Source of the DNA: Plasmodium coatneyi
Taxonomy: Eukaryota; Apicomplexa; Aconoidasida; Haemosporida; Plasmodiidae
DNA length: 64,000 nt
NCBI RefSeq assembly: GCF_001680005.1
Contig: NC_033568.1
Coordinates: 1,116,001 to 1,180,000, forward strand
Direction of reading: 5' to 3'
Each line of letters begins with the position of its first letter. Within the stretch, counting starts at the first letter, position 1. The position numbers were made by a program, and so were the translations under genes. The notes beneath the pieces are model-generated. The model did no database searches. It was not told where the DNA came from and saw nothing but the letters and a program-made list of their open reading frames with translations. Positions 11,405-24,536 of this stretch are shown here, in pieces.

Positions 11405-14400
11405 ATGTGTGCGACAATGAATATGCTAAACAAAGACACCATTTTGTTAAAAACGAAAAAATTAAAAAATCTATGCGAGCATGAGGGTAAGGGAATGGCG
11501 TGCATGCTTGCAGGTGTACATGCAGGTATGCAATTCCCCGCTTGTGTCCTAACTAGACGACGGCGTCATTCTTTTTTTTTTTTTTTTTCCCCCTCCCCGT
11601 ATTATAGAAAACATAAACAGTCAACATTTAAAGGCCCTAATAGAAATACTAGAATACTTCTTCGAAACATACAATGATTTTTTTTTATCGTCCGTCGTGT
11701 GGGAGGTGGTTGATAAAATGAGTAATTTTTTCATTATGGTTTTTTGCAGTGTGCTAAATTGATCAGTTTCGTTTTTGTTTTTCCTCTATGCAATTCATCG
11801 CCTGTTTTGCTAGAGAAAATGAGCACATGTGGTCACTACATGTGAACACATTCAGGTGTACACGCTTGTGCGCATGTATGCACCCACGATAGAGCGAGAC
11901 TGACCACACTTGGTTCAAGTGCAAACCTGCTTCCCCCCTCTTGTAGTAATACTTGAAAACACCATTGAAGAAAAAAAAAACATCGACGTGGACTTAAGAA
12001 CCTCCATCAAATTCTGCGAATTTATTTTCAACAAATTAATCGCCTACACAAATTATGAATGCGACAACCTCAAGTACCTTTTCAGCTTCAGTTTTTTGCG
12101 GCGCCATCTCTGCTCCGTGTTAAGTTCGTTTCTAAACTGTAGCAGCTCGTCCTTCCGGAGGAAAGTGGAGTCTTCCTTCACGACAGAGCTGTAAGGTTAC
12201 GGGGTGCTTACACATATGTATACATGTGCGTTCCTGTTGGCGTTAGACCTTCCAGAAAATGTGCCCCCACACACCCGCCTTATTTCCCCGTCAGATTAAC
12301 CCTAACAAAGCAAATTTTCGAAAAGATAAAAGTGGAAAATGATCTGGAGCTGAAGGTCTGTTATACAGAATTTTTGTGGAGGTCCTTCAGAAGGATCGAC
12401 TTTGCTACCTTCAACATCAAAGGGTTGCATGGAAATATAAAGACGTTGGAAAAATTGAAACATTTTAAAATTTTTAAATTCGATGAGGAGTGCATAAATT
12501 GGCTCAAGGAGGAAAACTACATGGATAGTAGGATCGTCATTGAAGATGGTTAAGAAGTTTGCTTCTTCTGCAGGGGTGTTTACAACGCGTGGGCTCTTGT
12601 TTGTAGCCTCCACAGATTACCTTCCTGAGGAATACCACATTTTTCCCCCCAGTTTACGTTCCATCCCTTTTCCAACCCTTACTCCTTAGGAATCTTCACC
12701 ATAAGGGGAAACAAAAAATACGTGAACAAAGACTTCATCCTCTGCTACTTGGGGAAGTGCTCCATATTTTTGTACTACGTACTGTCCACACGCCGCCAAC
12801 GGGATCAAAGCGGAACAGACCCACGCAGCAAAAATAGCTTACCCGCATAAATATGCACGATCGTTCATACCTGTGCATATATGCATGCACATGTACATGG
12901 GTGTATTTTCCCTCCCCGTTCGCTACCCCAGGACAACCCCGAAGAAGATGAAAAATGCAAAATAGAGGTCCCGTACTACCACATCATTTCAGTGCACTTT
13001 GAGGGAAAACATTTATTCACCCTGGACTGCAAAGCTATAATAGACCAGACGAACATATTCAGCCTGTGGTAATGGCAGTTCGGCTATGCAGCTTTTTGCC
13101 CACCTCCCCCACAGGTGGATCGCACTACCACTTCACCACTCTACCGCTTAACCGCTCAGGGGGCAAGATATAAGGGACGCCGTCGACTACGAAAGCATCA
13201 ACAAGTTCACCCTATCGCTAGACATCAAGAGAAATTCGAAGGATGTGAGGAGCTTCCTAGATAAGTAAGGAAGCCAAGCAGCGAAAAAAAAAATAACAAA
13301 CTGAGCGAACAATCAGAGGTAGATATGAGCATGAGTGTACACATGTATGATCCTACGTGTGAAAATTTCTTCTACTCCTTTTCTATTCACCTTACTGCTT
13401 ATATAAGAATATCTTTAAAACTAAAAAAGGAAGCGAAGGAAAGCAAGAAGAAAGAACACCAGATGAAGAGTCGTCATGATAAAGAGGAGAAGGTCGACAG
13501 TGATGGAACAACTGTTACTAGCGTAATACCAAAAAGGGATAGAAAAAAGAATTATAATAAACCAAAACGATAAACACCAAAGACAGAAATGAATCTTCCT
13601 TTCTCTTTCTTCTTCCCTTTCAGGAAAACAACGCAAAGGAAGAACTGGACGACCAGCTATTCTTATCTAATTCATCTAACACGGACCAGGATATAAAGTA
13701 GGGAGAGGAACATTCCATTGAAGCGCCGAGTGTATACGACTCTACTCACGTCTGTGCAAATGGAGGGAAATAAAAAAAAGAAAAATTGCATAGGGGCTCC
13801 TGATAACACATCAAACCAAATGTGCATACGTCATTTTGATAATTTCCCCCAAGTGAAAAACCGCACTAACAAATTGATTAACTCTTTCAGCGACAAACAG
13901 GCTAGACATCGTGCAGGAAAAGCGTCAAAAGGTGAAGGTTAGCGAAAAGGACGTGCGCAGATTTAAGACCCACTGTGGGGTGCATAAATGTGGGTATCCC
14001 CTTTGCACCCCAGGAAGTTTCCTCAACGAAGGAAAGAAACCCTAAATATTGTGGACACCTTCACGCATGCTTTCCACCACTCTTTCATGCACCAGAGAAG
14101 AAGAAGAAAAGGAAGAAAACAAAAAAAAACGAGACAAGGGATGACAAACTAAAATATGAGATGTCGTCAGATGAGAAAAGTTATACTAAGGGGTACAAAA
14201 CTGAAAGGGACTTGAAGAAAAAAACGGAGAGTGAAAGTCCTCTCGGGCATTACAATTTGGGTGCAAACACATCGCAGGTGCGCCAGCAAATAAATGGAAA
14301 AAAAAAGAAAAAAAATTGCTGCTTCTTCCTTAATGGGTCGAATTATTCTACTTGCGTGACCTGTTGGACGTGTGCCATCATAAGCATGATGGCACAATGA

Positions 14401-15386
14401 ATATATCACCTACGTGATCGTGCGAAGATTTTCTTTAAAAACGTTGCCCCCTTCCCGCTGTGCAGACCCACATGGGAAGAAAGAATGCCCAAGAAAGGGA
14501 CAGCGACACCGATGTGATAATCCAGAAAATTATTTCCCGCCATAACGAAAACAAGGAAATTTTTAAAAAGGCCCTGAAGCAGGGCTTCTCCGATGCTCTA
14601 AAAGAAATAGACAGTAACATTAAAGCGCTGGTCGAGGTACGTGCCGTAAAATTAGCGGCGCCCCAAATGGGCCAAATGAGAAGCGGCAAAGCGGTGGAGC
14701 GGCTGACGCGCCACATAACTGTGCCAAGTTGCGAACGCATAAAAATGCAAAAACGCAATGTTACAAAAAAAAAATTTCAATGCAGAAACAAAAAAGTAGG
14801 CGGCACGAATTTCACAAAAAATATGAAAAGAAAAAAAGGAACATGATAATCGTTATGGAGAAGGAAATAAGCATGCTAACCAGGGAGATAAACGTAACAA
14901 TCTGCATATCTGAGCGGAAGTGTGGGCTCCCTCAACGTGTGTTACTCACACGAATATGCGCATGGTCACCACTACTACACACATGTATACATGCCCCCTC
15001 CAAAACAGGCTTTAACGGAGTCCTTGAAGAAAATTGGCGTGAACAAAAATGAAGTGCTAAAGCTGCATGAAGAGGGCAAGTTCATCTTACCATCCAGCGA
15101 ATTGCTACAAAAGAGCCAAGCAATTATCAAGGTATGTATTCATACGTGTTGCAAAAAGGCATGCTTCGACAGGCACAACATGGTGGGCATCCTCCTTCAA
15201 TAGTGCTCTCCTTGGTAGGTGCATGCATGTGTACTCATGTTAGACGGTAAATTTCCTGTTGTCCCCCTTTTACAGAAAGTAAAGGAAAATTTGCAAAAAA
15301 TGAATAGTGATATACTTGGAAAGGAAAAGGAGTACAACAAGCGAAAGAAATTATGCTTCAAGGCCTTGGCCACGGCGTACGAATAG
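11405..15386 (+). CDS. 15-exon coiled-coil protein, possible SYCP2-like/kinetochore component
   Basis: Reconstructed from GT/AG sites with phase agreement: exons 11405-11486, 11608-11721, 11947-12190, 12295-12548, 12690-12778, 12932-13068, 13160-13264, 13408-13522, 13624-13697, 13901-~13979, ~14014-14277, 14466-14636, 14786-14893, 15009-15131 and 15276-15386 (TAG), giving about 689 residues. The borders of exons 10 and 11 are the weak point: several donors are phase-compatible, and an acceptor near 14095-14097 is also possible. The N-terminal third is helical and repeat-like. The middle (exons 5-7) looks like a small beta-barrel (PH/Spt16M-like). A Lys/Ser-rich linker follows, then a helical, probably coiled-coil C-terminus. 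That order resembles SYCP2-type synaptonemal proteins, which are related to some protist kinetochore proteins; this family link is inference. It converges with the metallo-beta-lactamase-fold gene. Confidence 0.75.
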
Positions 15387-15580
15387 CTGACAGGGGAAGA
15401 TACATCTTCAGACGTTCCATTCTGGAGCTTCTACTTTTGCGTGTTTGTCCAATTTGTTGGATTCATTTTAAGGTGGCCCCCTTAAATGGGTGGTTCATTA
15501 TGTATATGCCGTTACACGTTTAGGTATTATGTGCATCTGCTTCGTTACTTCTTCTTCTCCTCCTCGTGAACGTTTGGGCC
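15387..15580. other. Short convergent intergenic spacer
   Basis: Only 194 nt separate the stop codons of two converging genes. I see no separate feature in it, so the two transcripts probably overlap in their 3' untranslated regions. Confidence 0.5.
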
Positions 15581-16876
15581 TCACAAGATGATGCTATGTC
15601 CCGGCTGCAATGTAACAAAGTTAATTTTTTCCTTCCGCTCATGTTCGTACTGAGCCAACCGACTGGACAGCTCCGTGGTAGCTTCGTTGTAGTTTTCCCC
15701 GCCTAGGCAGAAGACGTCCATACCCACGCCCAGAGACGCTTTGCTCTTCAAATCGAGGTGACTCTAGGGGGATGAGATGCAGAATGGGGAAAATATAAAC
15801 ACTCACATGAGTACATACGTTAAATGCATGTTTACACGTGGCATGCCGCATAGGAATAGGGGGTGACTACTCACCTGTATGGCCTGCTCCGGGGACATGT
15901 GAAAGTGGGAATATAACCCCCTGGGCTTGTAAATCCCAATGGGCAAAATGGACAAATCGATGGTTTCCTTTTTTAAAATAGTATTAACATAACTTTTGAT
16001 TTGCAAAAAATGGTTCGAATACGCAGAGTGGCCACTATAAAAAATGGTGGCCTTCGTTTTACTATCATGGATTAGGAAGGATCCTGGAAGGTAGACATTT
16101 TTGTCGAAAACATACCGATGGCTATTTGTCAAGGTGGGCAAATAGTAAAAAGACAAATTCTCAAATTCTATTTTGTTAAACCAATTTAGGGGATATACCA
16201 CGGGGAAATTCCTCTTAAATAAATACCTTCGTATGTTCATACCACCAATAACTATGCTGTTATCTCTGAGTACAATTTTTTTTAGTGTACTTTTGTCCAT
16301 GGTATCAAATCGATTGTTGCTTAGCAGGATGAAGTCAATGCTTGGTAGATGTTCGAAGCTTATTCCTGCCTTTACTGTTCTTTTTACACCCACTAGGTTG
16401 ATGGGACCAATTCGGGTAGACAATACTGGGTCTACTAAAATATTAAAATTGGCACTTTGAATTAATATACTCATATGTCCAATGTATATAACGTTGAACT
16501 TCTTATCCTTCAATTGTTCTTTTTTTATTATTTCTAGGGGTGTCACGTAGGAAATTCCTTCTGGCCATATGGCGCTCCTCTCCCCCATCTCGTCGTCATT
16601 TTTATGCTCTCCATTGTTGTCAGTTCGATTGCCAACATCATGGCTGCTTTGGCATGCCAAACCGAACTTATCTGCTACGTCCTTCGTGTTGTTTTCTTTT
16701 AATCTGTTTTTCTCTATCACATTTTTCCCCCTCAGCAGTGTGTGCAACAGGGGAGAATAAACGTAGCGATCCAAATAGAAGAAAAAAAAGGCCACCTTCT
16801 TTTTTAAAGACAAATTTGGAGTTAGGACATTATTGTGCGTGTAATAGGGTAAAAGTATGTTTATTAGTTTTTTCAT
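15581..16876 (-). CDS. NAPE-PLD-like metallo-beta-lactamase-fold protein, zinc ligands lost
   Basis: Two exons on the minus strand: 15875-16876 starting at ATG 16874-16876, and 15581-15763, joined in phase 0 across a GTGAGT donor, giving 394 residues, close to NAPE-PLD length. The frame runs upstream to 16942 but only through a TTG. The fold signature is clear: a YIGHMSILIQ strand, an ILVDPV strand, LPSIDFILLS, a LPIGIYKPRG segment and HMSPEQA. The family reaction, zinc-dependent hydrolysis (in NAPE-PLD, of N-acyl phosphatidylethanolamine), needs an HxHxDH motif. Here that position reads NNRFDTM, so three His are Asn, Arg and Thr, while the usual GD of the second metal site reads GH. I infer a pseudoenzyme. 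A K-rich, hydrophobic N-terminus could be a membrane or targeting segment. It diverges from the metacaspase-like gene. Confidence 0.85.
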
Positions 16877-18831
16877 TTGACCTTTTTTTTTTTCTTTTTT
16901 TTTCCCTGAGGGGGGTGACCGTGCGGGAGTTCTTTTAAACAATTACATCTTCATGCGGGTAATGCGTAACGCGTACCACACGTGTGTTGCTCGTTCTGCT
17001 GTTGGAAGATCTGTGGTGCAGTGTAGAGGGATACTTTCCACTGGGTGATTTATTTTTCTTTTTGCCGGCACGTGACGCTTAAGCAGTGAGCGCATCTTTC
17101 TGTGTCCTCTATGTAACGCGGTGTAATCGGCGAATGCATTACAGGAACGATCTTAAATGTGCTATCGAGGGAGTATTTTTTTTTTTTCCTCTTTTCAAAT
17201 TTATGTTGTATTGTAAAGCTATTCGTAATATAACCCTAGTTGGTAATTTTCCCCATTTGGCTGAATTTCTTTTTTATGTTGCAGCACTGTGCTAGCTAGT
17301 TTTCTTTCCCTTTTGTAAAATTATAGCAAATATAGAAGGGGACAAAGGGTTAGTCCTTTATAACCGTGCCACAGAATATTTAGTGAATGCTTCCCCTCTT
17401 TTTAAAATAACAAATTTGAAGAGCTTAAAACTGGGGTGAGTTTAATACTAACCTAACCGAGCACCGTAAGAACATGTACACTAGGCGGATTTTTTTTTTT
17501 TTTTTATTCGCATTATTGTAAGGCGGAAAGGGAAATATTTTTTTTCTGTGTAGAGGTTATAAGAGAACAACAAACGGTTCAAAGCATCCTAGCATATTTA
17601 ACAAAATGCGAAGATGCCAAAAAAATAAAAAAAAGGGATCCATTCTTAAGAACAGTGAATGTACAATTTGGATTTGTTCCCAGATCTACTGTTCCATTGT
17701 GGCACACCTCACATAAGCGTCGCGAAAAAAAAAAAAAAAAAATGATAAAATGAAAAAGCGAAATACAAGTATCAAGGGCTACGGGGGAAAATAAAGTGCA
17801 CCTTAACAAATACCACTAGAAGACCACCCTTAAAGGACATGTTCGCATCAGCGTAACTATGCAACCGTGTGTGAAATAGCAACAATGGTATATATTCATA
17901 CGTGGGTCAAGTATTCCTCCCCATACACGGAGGTGCATAATTTGGATGTACACATTATTTGAAAATGGACCTTACCGTGAAGTGGTTAAAAAGTCTACTC
18001 CATGTGAAATTTCCTGTTTGGAAGGTTTTATAGCACTGCATCTGGGAATGAAAATGTACACATTTTTAAACGTTTTTTTTTACCCTTTTCCGTTTTGTTC
18101 TTCGATCCTTTGGTGAGGGGCTCATCCTGTCGATGCCGGTTTTGCATGCTTCAAGGTACATGTTTATGCTTCCTTCTTTGTTCTTTCTTTCCTTCCTTTT
18201 TTTTTTTTTTTTTTTTTTTTTTCCCTTGTGAGCAAAAACTCGTGTAAAATGTCACATGGGCAAGGAAATAAGCAAATTGGGGGAAATAGAATATAGGCCC
18301 AGCATTATTTCTGTGTGCACTTGTATGCATTGAAGTTGCAAAATGTAGAATAGTAAACGGGAAAAAAAAAAAAAAGGATAAATGATTACCAAGTGATATT
18401 CTTGCAAATTCGAATGTGCGCAGCGTCGCTAATGAGTTTCCACGAGCACGTTGGCTCGTTTAGCCTTTCACCATTGTAACATTTCAACGTTGCAACATTT
18501 TAACACTTAACCGTTTTAATTTTTTTTTTTTGTGACCATTCGTCCTTTCCACCCCCCGCGTTTTATAGAAAATATGCAAAGCGGAAATGAAGAAATATAG
18601 ACACATTTTTAAATATAGTTTTGGTAACATTTCGCGGTGATCTGTTTTTTACTCCCCGTATGTTGCTTGTGCTTGGCGCGCAAGTCTTCGTGTGTGCACA
18701 TATTTTTATTTGTGTTTACTTTCATGTAAGCCACGCAAAAGCGCCTACATAGTTATAGCTGCATGTGCGTATTCTCAAACATTAAGATTTTTCCAACGTG
18801 ATAGTTAGCAAATTTGCTGAAACGCCGAACG
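16877..18831. other. Divergent intergenic region
   Basis: About 1.95 kb between divergent genes, with T-runs near 17491-17506 and 18197-18222 and A-runs near 17726-17742 and 18363-18375. Short frames here are AT- or homopolymer-driven. Nothing else is recognised. Confidence 0.6.
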
Positions 18832-21800
18832 ATGAGGCAGTATGACAGTTTAAGCGTCAGGAGGGCGAAGAAAAACGAGAGCAGCATTAGCTATAACAAG
18901 AAAGTCACCTCGCTGAGCAGATTTTCAAGTCGAGAAAATAAAGCAAAAAGTTTCAAAATAGACAAATGGGACGATGAAGATAAGCTGCAACTGTGTGAAA
19001 AACAGGTTCTACGTAAAGCAGTTAGTGATAAGAAAAAAATACCTACTCTTGTGAGAAGGGTCCAGACAAAGCCACATGCTAGTGCGGCAAGACCTACCAC
19101 ACTGCCCAGGAATGAAGAACGTTGTGGCAGCATGAATAAGGGCAGCCCCAAGGGGTGTAACATGTATAGAGCTCAAACAATGACAAGAAATATGGGTCGT
19201 AGCAGCAATGTGAGGCGAATAGAAGTTTCGGAAACCGAGCGTGTTTTCACCAAATTAAGCCAAAAAAAGAAAGGCACGTTGAAAAAAGGCACAAAGTGTG
19301 AAGTACAAGAAGGTGGGAAGAACAGCAGTAAGCAGCAAGCGCAAGTGGGGAGTGAAAATCCCAGGGAGACTTACCATACGGAGGTACTTAACAAAAACCA
19401 ATGCAATCAAAAATACATACCCGATGTGTTAACCACAAATATAGGGAGCGCAAAAGGAATAATTTTTCAAAATGCGCAGATTCCCACTTGGGCAAGTAAA
19501 ACGAATGAACGTGACAAAATAAATTACACACGTACTAACAGGGATAAAAGCATGCCTTGCAAAATTGCGGAGGTCACCAAAGGGATGGAGAAGCCTGCTC
19601 AGAAAAGCAGTGATTCAAAATATTTAGAAGCAATTTTTAGACCTGCCCAAATGGCTAGCTTATCTTATCCCGCAGAGGATTACTTTGCCAAGCTTGGCTT
19701 GTCAAGCAGTGGCGATGCAAATGTAGAGGGGGGCTTCCCCAACAAGATGACCAGTCATTTTGCATACCATTATCATCCGCAGGGGAATCCGGAAGATCAC
19801 AATTTTATGGAAAATTCAAAGGATAAGCACATAAAAAGGGAGGACAATCAGGGTACAAATCGGAAGGAGGATAAACGTGGATATATTCCAATGTGGGACA
19901 TAAATAGCCACAAAATTATTAGCACAGATTTTTTGCTTAAGGAAAAAGGTAGACGTTCCCTCACAGAAAAAAAAAATAACCAACACACAGAAGGGGAGAT
20001 TATCCCGAATGGGTATCTTCCCAGTTCGGTCAGCCAAAAGGAGGATGCCAAGTTCAGTGCGTATAAAGCCAACACGGCCGATTTGGGCATGATGGAAAAT
20101 TCCCCTCGAAGGGAAATTCCTACCAATGCGTTATTCCCTAAAGAGACAACCCCATTAGATGCATCAATTGAAAATGTGCAAAATTCTGAAGAGGAAAGAA
20201 AAAACCTCAAAAAGGATCACACCTTTTCGCATGCCCTAAGTAGCACAAATTACAATCCGGCTTATCATACCAGCCATTCTAATTATAACGAAACCAGGCT
20301 CTGCGAAAATAGGTCTTTGACAGATATCATGTTTAGGGGAAAAATAAAAAATGACGGGAAACTTAACACAGATGGTGGAGGCCCTTCTAAAGGCAACTAC
20401 AAATTGGAAGAATCAGCCACCGTTGATCAGACAAACGGTGTGAAAAATGCGAATTGTGTAGAACAGCCCCAATGGATGAACCTACCATATATACAGGAAA
20501 AGGGTACCCGTAATAACGGAGATATTACTCTTGCTAATGGAAGCACCAAAGTTTTGACTTCCGTTCAGAGTGATAATCCTCCCTTCACTTATAACAACCT
20601 GACGCATGACATTTCGAATCATAAGTTGCCGAGAAGGAATGGCCATATGCACCTACGCAGTGTGACGAACACGAACGAGTATTTTAAGAAGAGTGCCGGG
20701 GGTGTGGATAAATGCAGGAGGGATAATCTGACCGGATCGGAATGGCAAAGTGGTCATATGTGGACAAATGTTAGTAGCCGACAGGGAGGGGGTGGAACAA
20801 GAGTCCACCCCATTTCCCGGGGTGACCAAATTAGGAGCAACATCAACGGCGAATTGGTCACCCATGAGGTTGGACCCTCCACGTTGGCAACGCATAGAGA
20901 TTTACCTGCCAATTCGACATGCCAACCCAGTGAATCTCCCTGTTTAAGTGACAACAGTGCTGGATTTCCCAATTTGAATAGACCCAATTTGGCGAACCCC
21001 TCCTTCGTCCATCTCCACCCCAGTCAACAAAACAAACCCAAATTTGTAAGTGCAATCCCTCACCTCTTCCATCCTTCCAAAATGACGTTAAAAGAAAACC
21101 ATCCCATTTGTACTACAAAGATGACTAAGGCAACACCAAAAGGACTCCCCCAAATTAGCCTTACTGATGAGGTTAGTAAACACACCTACAGTGTGCTAAA
21201 TGGGTCCATAAATACGGTCCCAGGTAACGTCCAGGCATTTAAAAAAATATACATAGATCACAGTATGGGCGAAGTAAATCACGTGAACGGGTATGTTTTA
21301 AGGGAGAGGGATCCTAACGTGGACTCCGTCATGTCAACATGCATCTCGCAGGGTAATGCCAACACAGTGGAGAAAATGGGGATAGAAAGATTCCTAAAAT
21401 GTGACAAAAAAAACCCTAGTGTGAAAAATGAAAAAAATTTAGGCGAAATATCAGCAGGTGAAAGTGTAACCCCAATGAAGGGTTATATTCCGAAAAGGAT
21501 CCTTGCCCATGTGGGGGAGAAAAGTCGCGAATTGAGCGGACACCTCTACATGGAAGGGCCTCCTACCAAACCCACCCTCTCCGATGACCCCTCCGTGGAG
21601 GGTAATAAAATAACCCCCAATGGGGCCATGTTTCACATTCGCAGTTACACAGGTGGCGTGGTGAAAAAAGACGTGTGTAAAAAAAGCCAAATTTGTAATA
21701 GTAACCCCGTCACTCCTAAAGACGACCACCATTCTGAGGGTAAAACCAAACGGATAGACATGGTAGTTCATCCTAGTAATGCTACTAACAATTTTGCAAC

Positions 21801-24536
21801 GAAAAGCCAACAGGGACAAAACTGTCATGGCGAAAATGTGAATACCGTTAAGGAGGCACCACCACAGGGACAGCTGACAAACGACCCATTCAGTAGAATC
21901 CCACTCCGAAACAAATTCATCAGTGCTAGTAACACCAGGGTGATGCCAAATAATCAAATGCGCCACAGCAGCAATGTGTTCTTCCCTCCTGCGGTAGGCA
22001 GAGGTGTGTGTAAGGACCCATTGGGCAATAAAGCCAGTTTGTCTATCTCGGGTATAACAGTAGATGGTGCAGTAGCTGGCGGTAGTTTTGAAGGAAAAGC
22101 GGAAACGGGGCCCCTTCCAAATGGACTACCTCCAAGCATCACAGTTAAATCGGCCCCAGAAAAATATTTAACCAACGTGCGTACACAACTAAGTAGGAAA
22201 AAAGTCGATGATGGGACGTCCCCATTGCTGAGTAACGGCACTGATAGGAGCGTCATGCAAAATCACCCCCCTGGGAAGACGCAAAATAGGGCAAGGGAAT
22301 ATCTTCATAAAGGAGTAACTCCCCCGTACGAGGCGGGAGCAACGTTAACCCATTTGAATGTCACAGAGGAAATACCCCACAGAAATGGATTGCCCGTTTG
22401 CAAATCCATTAGCAACAGTGATATATACAACTACTTAAGGAACAAGGACCCAAAAACTCTAACCCATTTTCACCGTACAGTATCCTACAGGAATCAGAGC
22501 TTGAAGAAGGAGAAGTCCCTCACGGTTTTGTCGCAGAAGGGGGGCATCAATGGGGTTACCAGTTTGGGTGCAAAGGTGAACATGTTGGACGGCGCGAGAA
22601 TGTTGAATGGGGCGAAAATGAGGGAACAGCTTCTGGACGCTGCGTTCGAAGCAGACTCCAAGCACACCGTAAAAAAGGCAGTCGTGATTGGCTGCAACTA
22701 CATGAGGGAGGCAGAAGGGGAGAGGCTCTACGGGGCAGTTAACGACGCATACATTTTCAGCAGAGTGTTAGTTAAGTACTTTGATTTTAAACCCGAAAAC
22801 ATTCTGTTGCTGACTGATAGCTTACCTTCAAATGCGTACATATATGAAGATTTTGACATAAATAAAAAAAAGTACATAAAGCAGGGAGCTAGCCGAAACA
22901 AAACAAATGAGGAAGAAAGGAAAAAAAAAAAAAATTTATTTCATTTGTTCAATACGAGCAATATGGGTAGTCATGAAAAAGACGGCGCAGAAATAGATAA
23001 GTGCAATTCTTGTAAAAATTTCGCTATTAAAAATGTCGATTTTTCATCAGAAGGGATTAGTTTTCATTTGTGGCCAACAAGGATAAACATTTTAAAGGCT
23101 GTAAATTGGCTAGTCAGAGATTCCGTGCCACTCGGTTCATACGTTTTCTACTTTGCGGGGAAGAGTGTGCAAGTAGATAACATGAGTGGATGGGAGGGGA
23201 AGGCTACGACGAAGCTTTTCTTTGTTCGGACCCCTTTAACCGCATGCTAGAACAGAACGTATTGACAGCTATTCAGTTGAAAGATTTATTGCTAAGTATA
23301 AATGCCAGTGCCCAAATGACTATCGTCCTGGATTGCTCAGGTTGCCAAACCATTTTAGACCCAGCAGGGACAGAAAATTCTCTGTCTTATATAAAAGGTT
23401 GTAAGCAGAAGGGCATATGGCCAATTACAAACCCTACCAATAAGGTACATAAAGCTATCTACGATGTGACCATACTGAATAATGCTAGTATGAAAAAATA
23501 TTTTTGCAAATCCAGGTACCATCAATTGATAGAAGTAGAATCCACGGCTGCTATGATTGACCCTCTGCTTCAATCCGTTTCGTCTTTGCCCATTGCACCC
23601 AAGGCTTACTGCTTCTGTGCAGCTACGTGGGAGCAAATTTCCATAGAGGGGTTATTCCCCCTTATGGAGTTTGCTCGCGTTACGCAGATTAAGGGGATGG
23701 ATACGTTTATCCCTACAGAGGGGAAGAAGAAAGGCTGCAAAAAAAAAGGTGGTGGAAAAAGACACACTGGTGGAGAACCCCCCCACAAGACAGGCGAACA
23801 TTCAGCCAAGAAGAGTGCCTACGAGAAAAATTTCAGCTTCTCCCTAAATGTGGTGAAGATGTTTTTTAACAATAGTAGTGGTAAAGAACATGCACAGGGC
23901 AGGACTTCCCTTGAAGGGCAGAAAAATAACGCGCGCATGGGGGAATGCGATAGTGTGGCTGAAACGGAGCACGGTGACCACCACGACCAGAGGGACTGTT
24001 CCGAGGATGCCGCATCCAGCACAGAGGGAAGCGAAGAGGGGGAAGAAAATGACCACCTACTGGTCAGCCACGGAGTATTCACATACTGCCTAGTGGAAGC
24101 CATTGTCGAATTTAAAGAATCACAATTGAAAAATAACATTTCGGAAAGAAAAAACCAACCCCTCCTTCCAATGACCTTAAAAAATTTAATAATGCTTGTC
24201 CAAAAAAAAGTGGAAAATGTAAAAAATGAAAAATTAAAAAAATTAAATCAAAAACCAGAATTTACTATCCACCCAGGAGCTAATGCGAACAGTAAAAATT
24301 ATTTTATCCATTATTGTAAGAATATACAATTTCAAAATTATAAATTTAATTTTATAAATTCTGATTTGTCTCCTTTTTTAAATGTTAAAAAAGCGTGGGA
24401 AGAAATCAACAGGAACAGCACCGTCAAGAGTAAGAAGTCCCTCTCCGTCACGACCACTCTGGTTAATTCGGCGTCTTCCAAGTATTTTTCCGACACAAGT
24501 GGGCAGATTAAAAGTTGCTACTCAATGAGGTATTAA
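18832..24536 (+). CDS. MCA3: Metacaspase-like protein, catalytic dyad lost, frame break near 23190
   Basis: The first ATG in frame is 18832 (the frame opens earlier only with a TTG at 18814). About 1280 residues of low-complexity N-terminal extension precede a caspase-like domain beginning at about 22672 (AVVIGCNYM, then GAVNDA and ILLLTD). The p20 core continues to YFAGKSVQ at about 23147-23170, where active metacaspases have YSGHG. The reading frame then changes: frame 1 stops at 23250, while the conserved GYDEAF motif and the rest of the domain are read from the overlapping frame (closed before 23181) to TAA 24534-24536. The cysteine motif DxCHSG is replaced by DCSGCQ. Both catalytic residues are therefore absent. 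A p10-like part follows with two Lys/Ser/Glu-rich insertions. The position between GDH1 and SEY1 matches P. falciparum MCA3 as I recall it. Confidence 0.88.
23181..23250 (+). other. Reading-frame change inside the metacaspase-like gene
   Basis: The upstream frame ends at 23250 and the downstream frame is closed before 23181, so the shift lies within these 70 nt. Conserved metacaspase residues suggest it falls before about 23202, at the G-rich run 23192-23199. There is no room for a spliceosomal intron. Candidates are a one-base sequencing or assembly error in the G-run, or a genuine mutation. Confidence 0.75.

Noticed and set aside
11405..13573. Short open frames at 11405, 11910, 12224, 12881 and 13325 as separate small genes
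   Set aside because: Each is part of one spliced gene with consistent phases; the extra codons at their ends are intron read-through.
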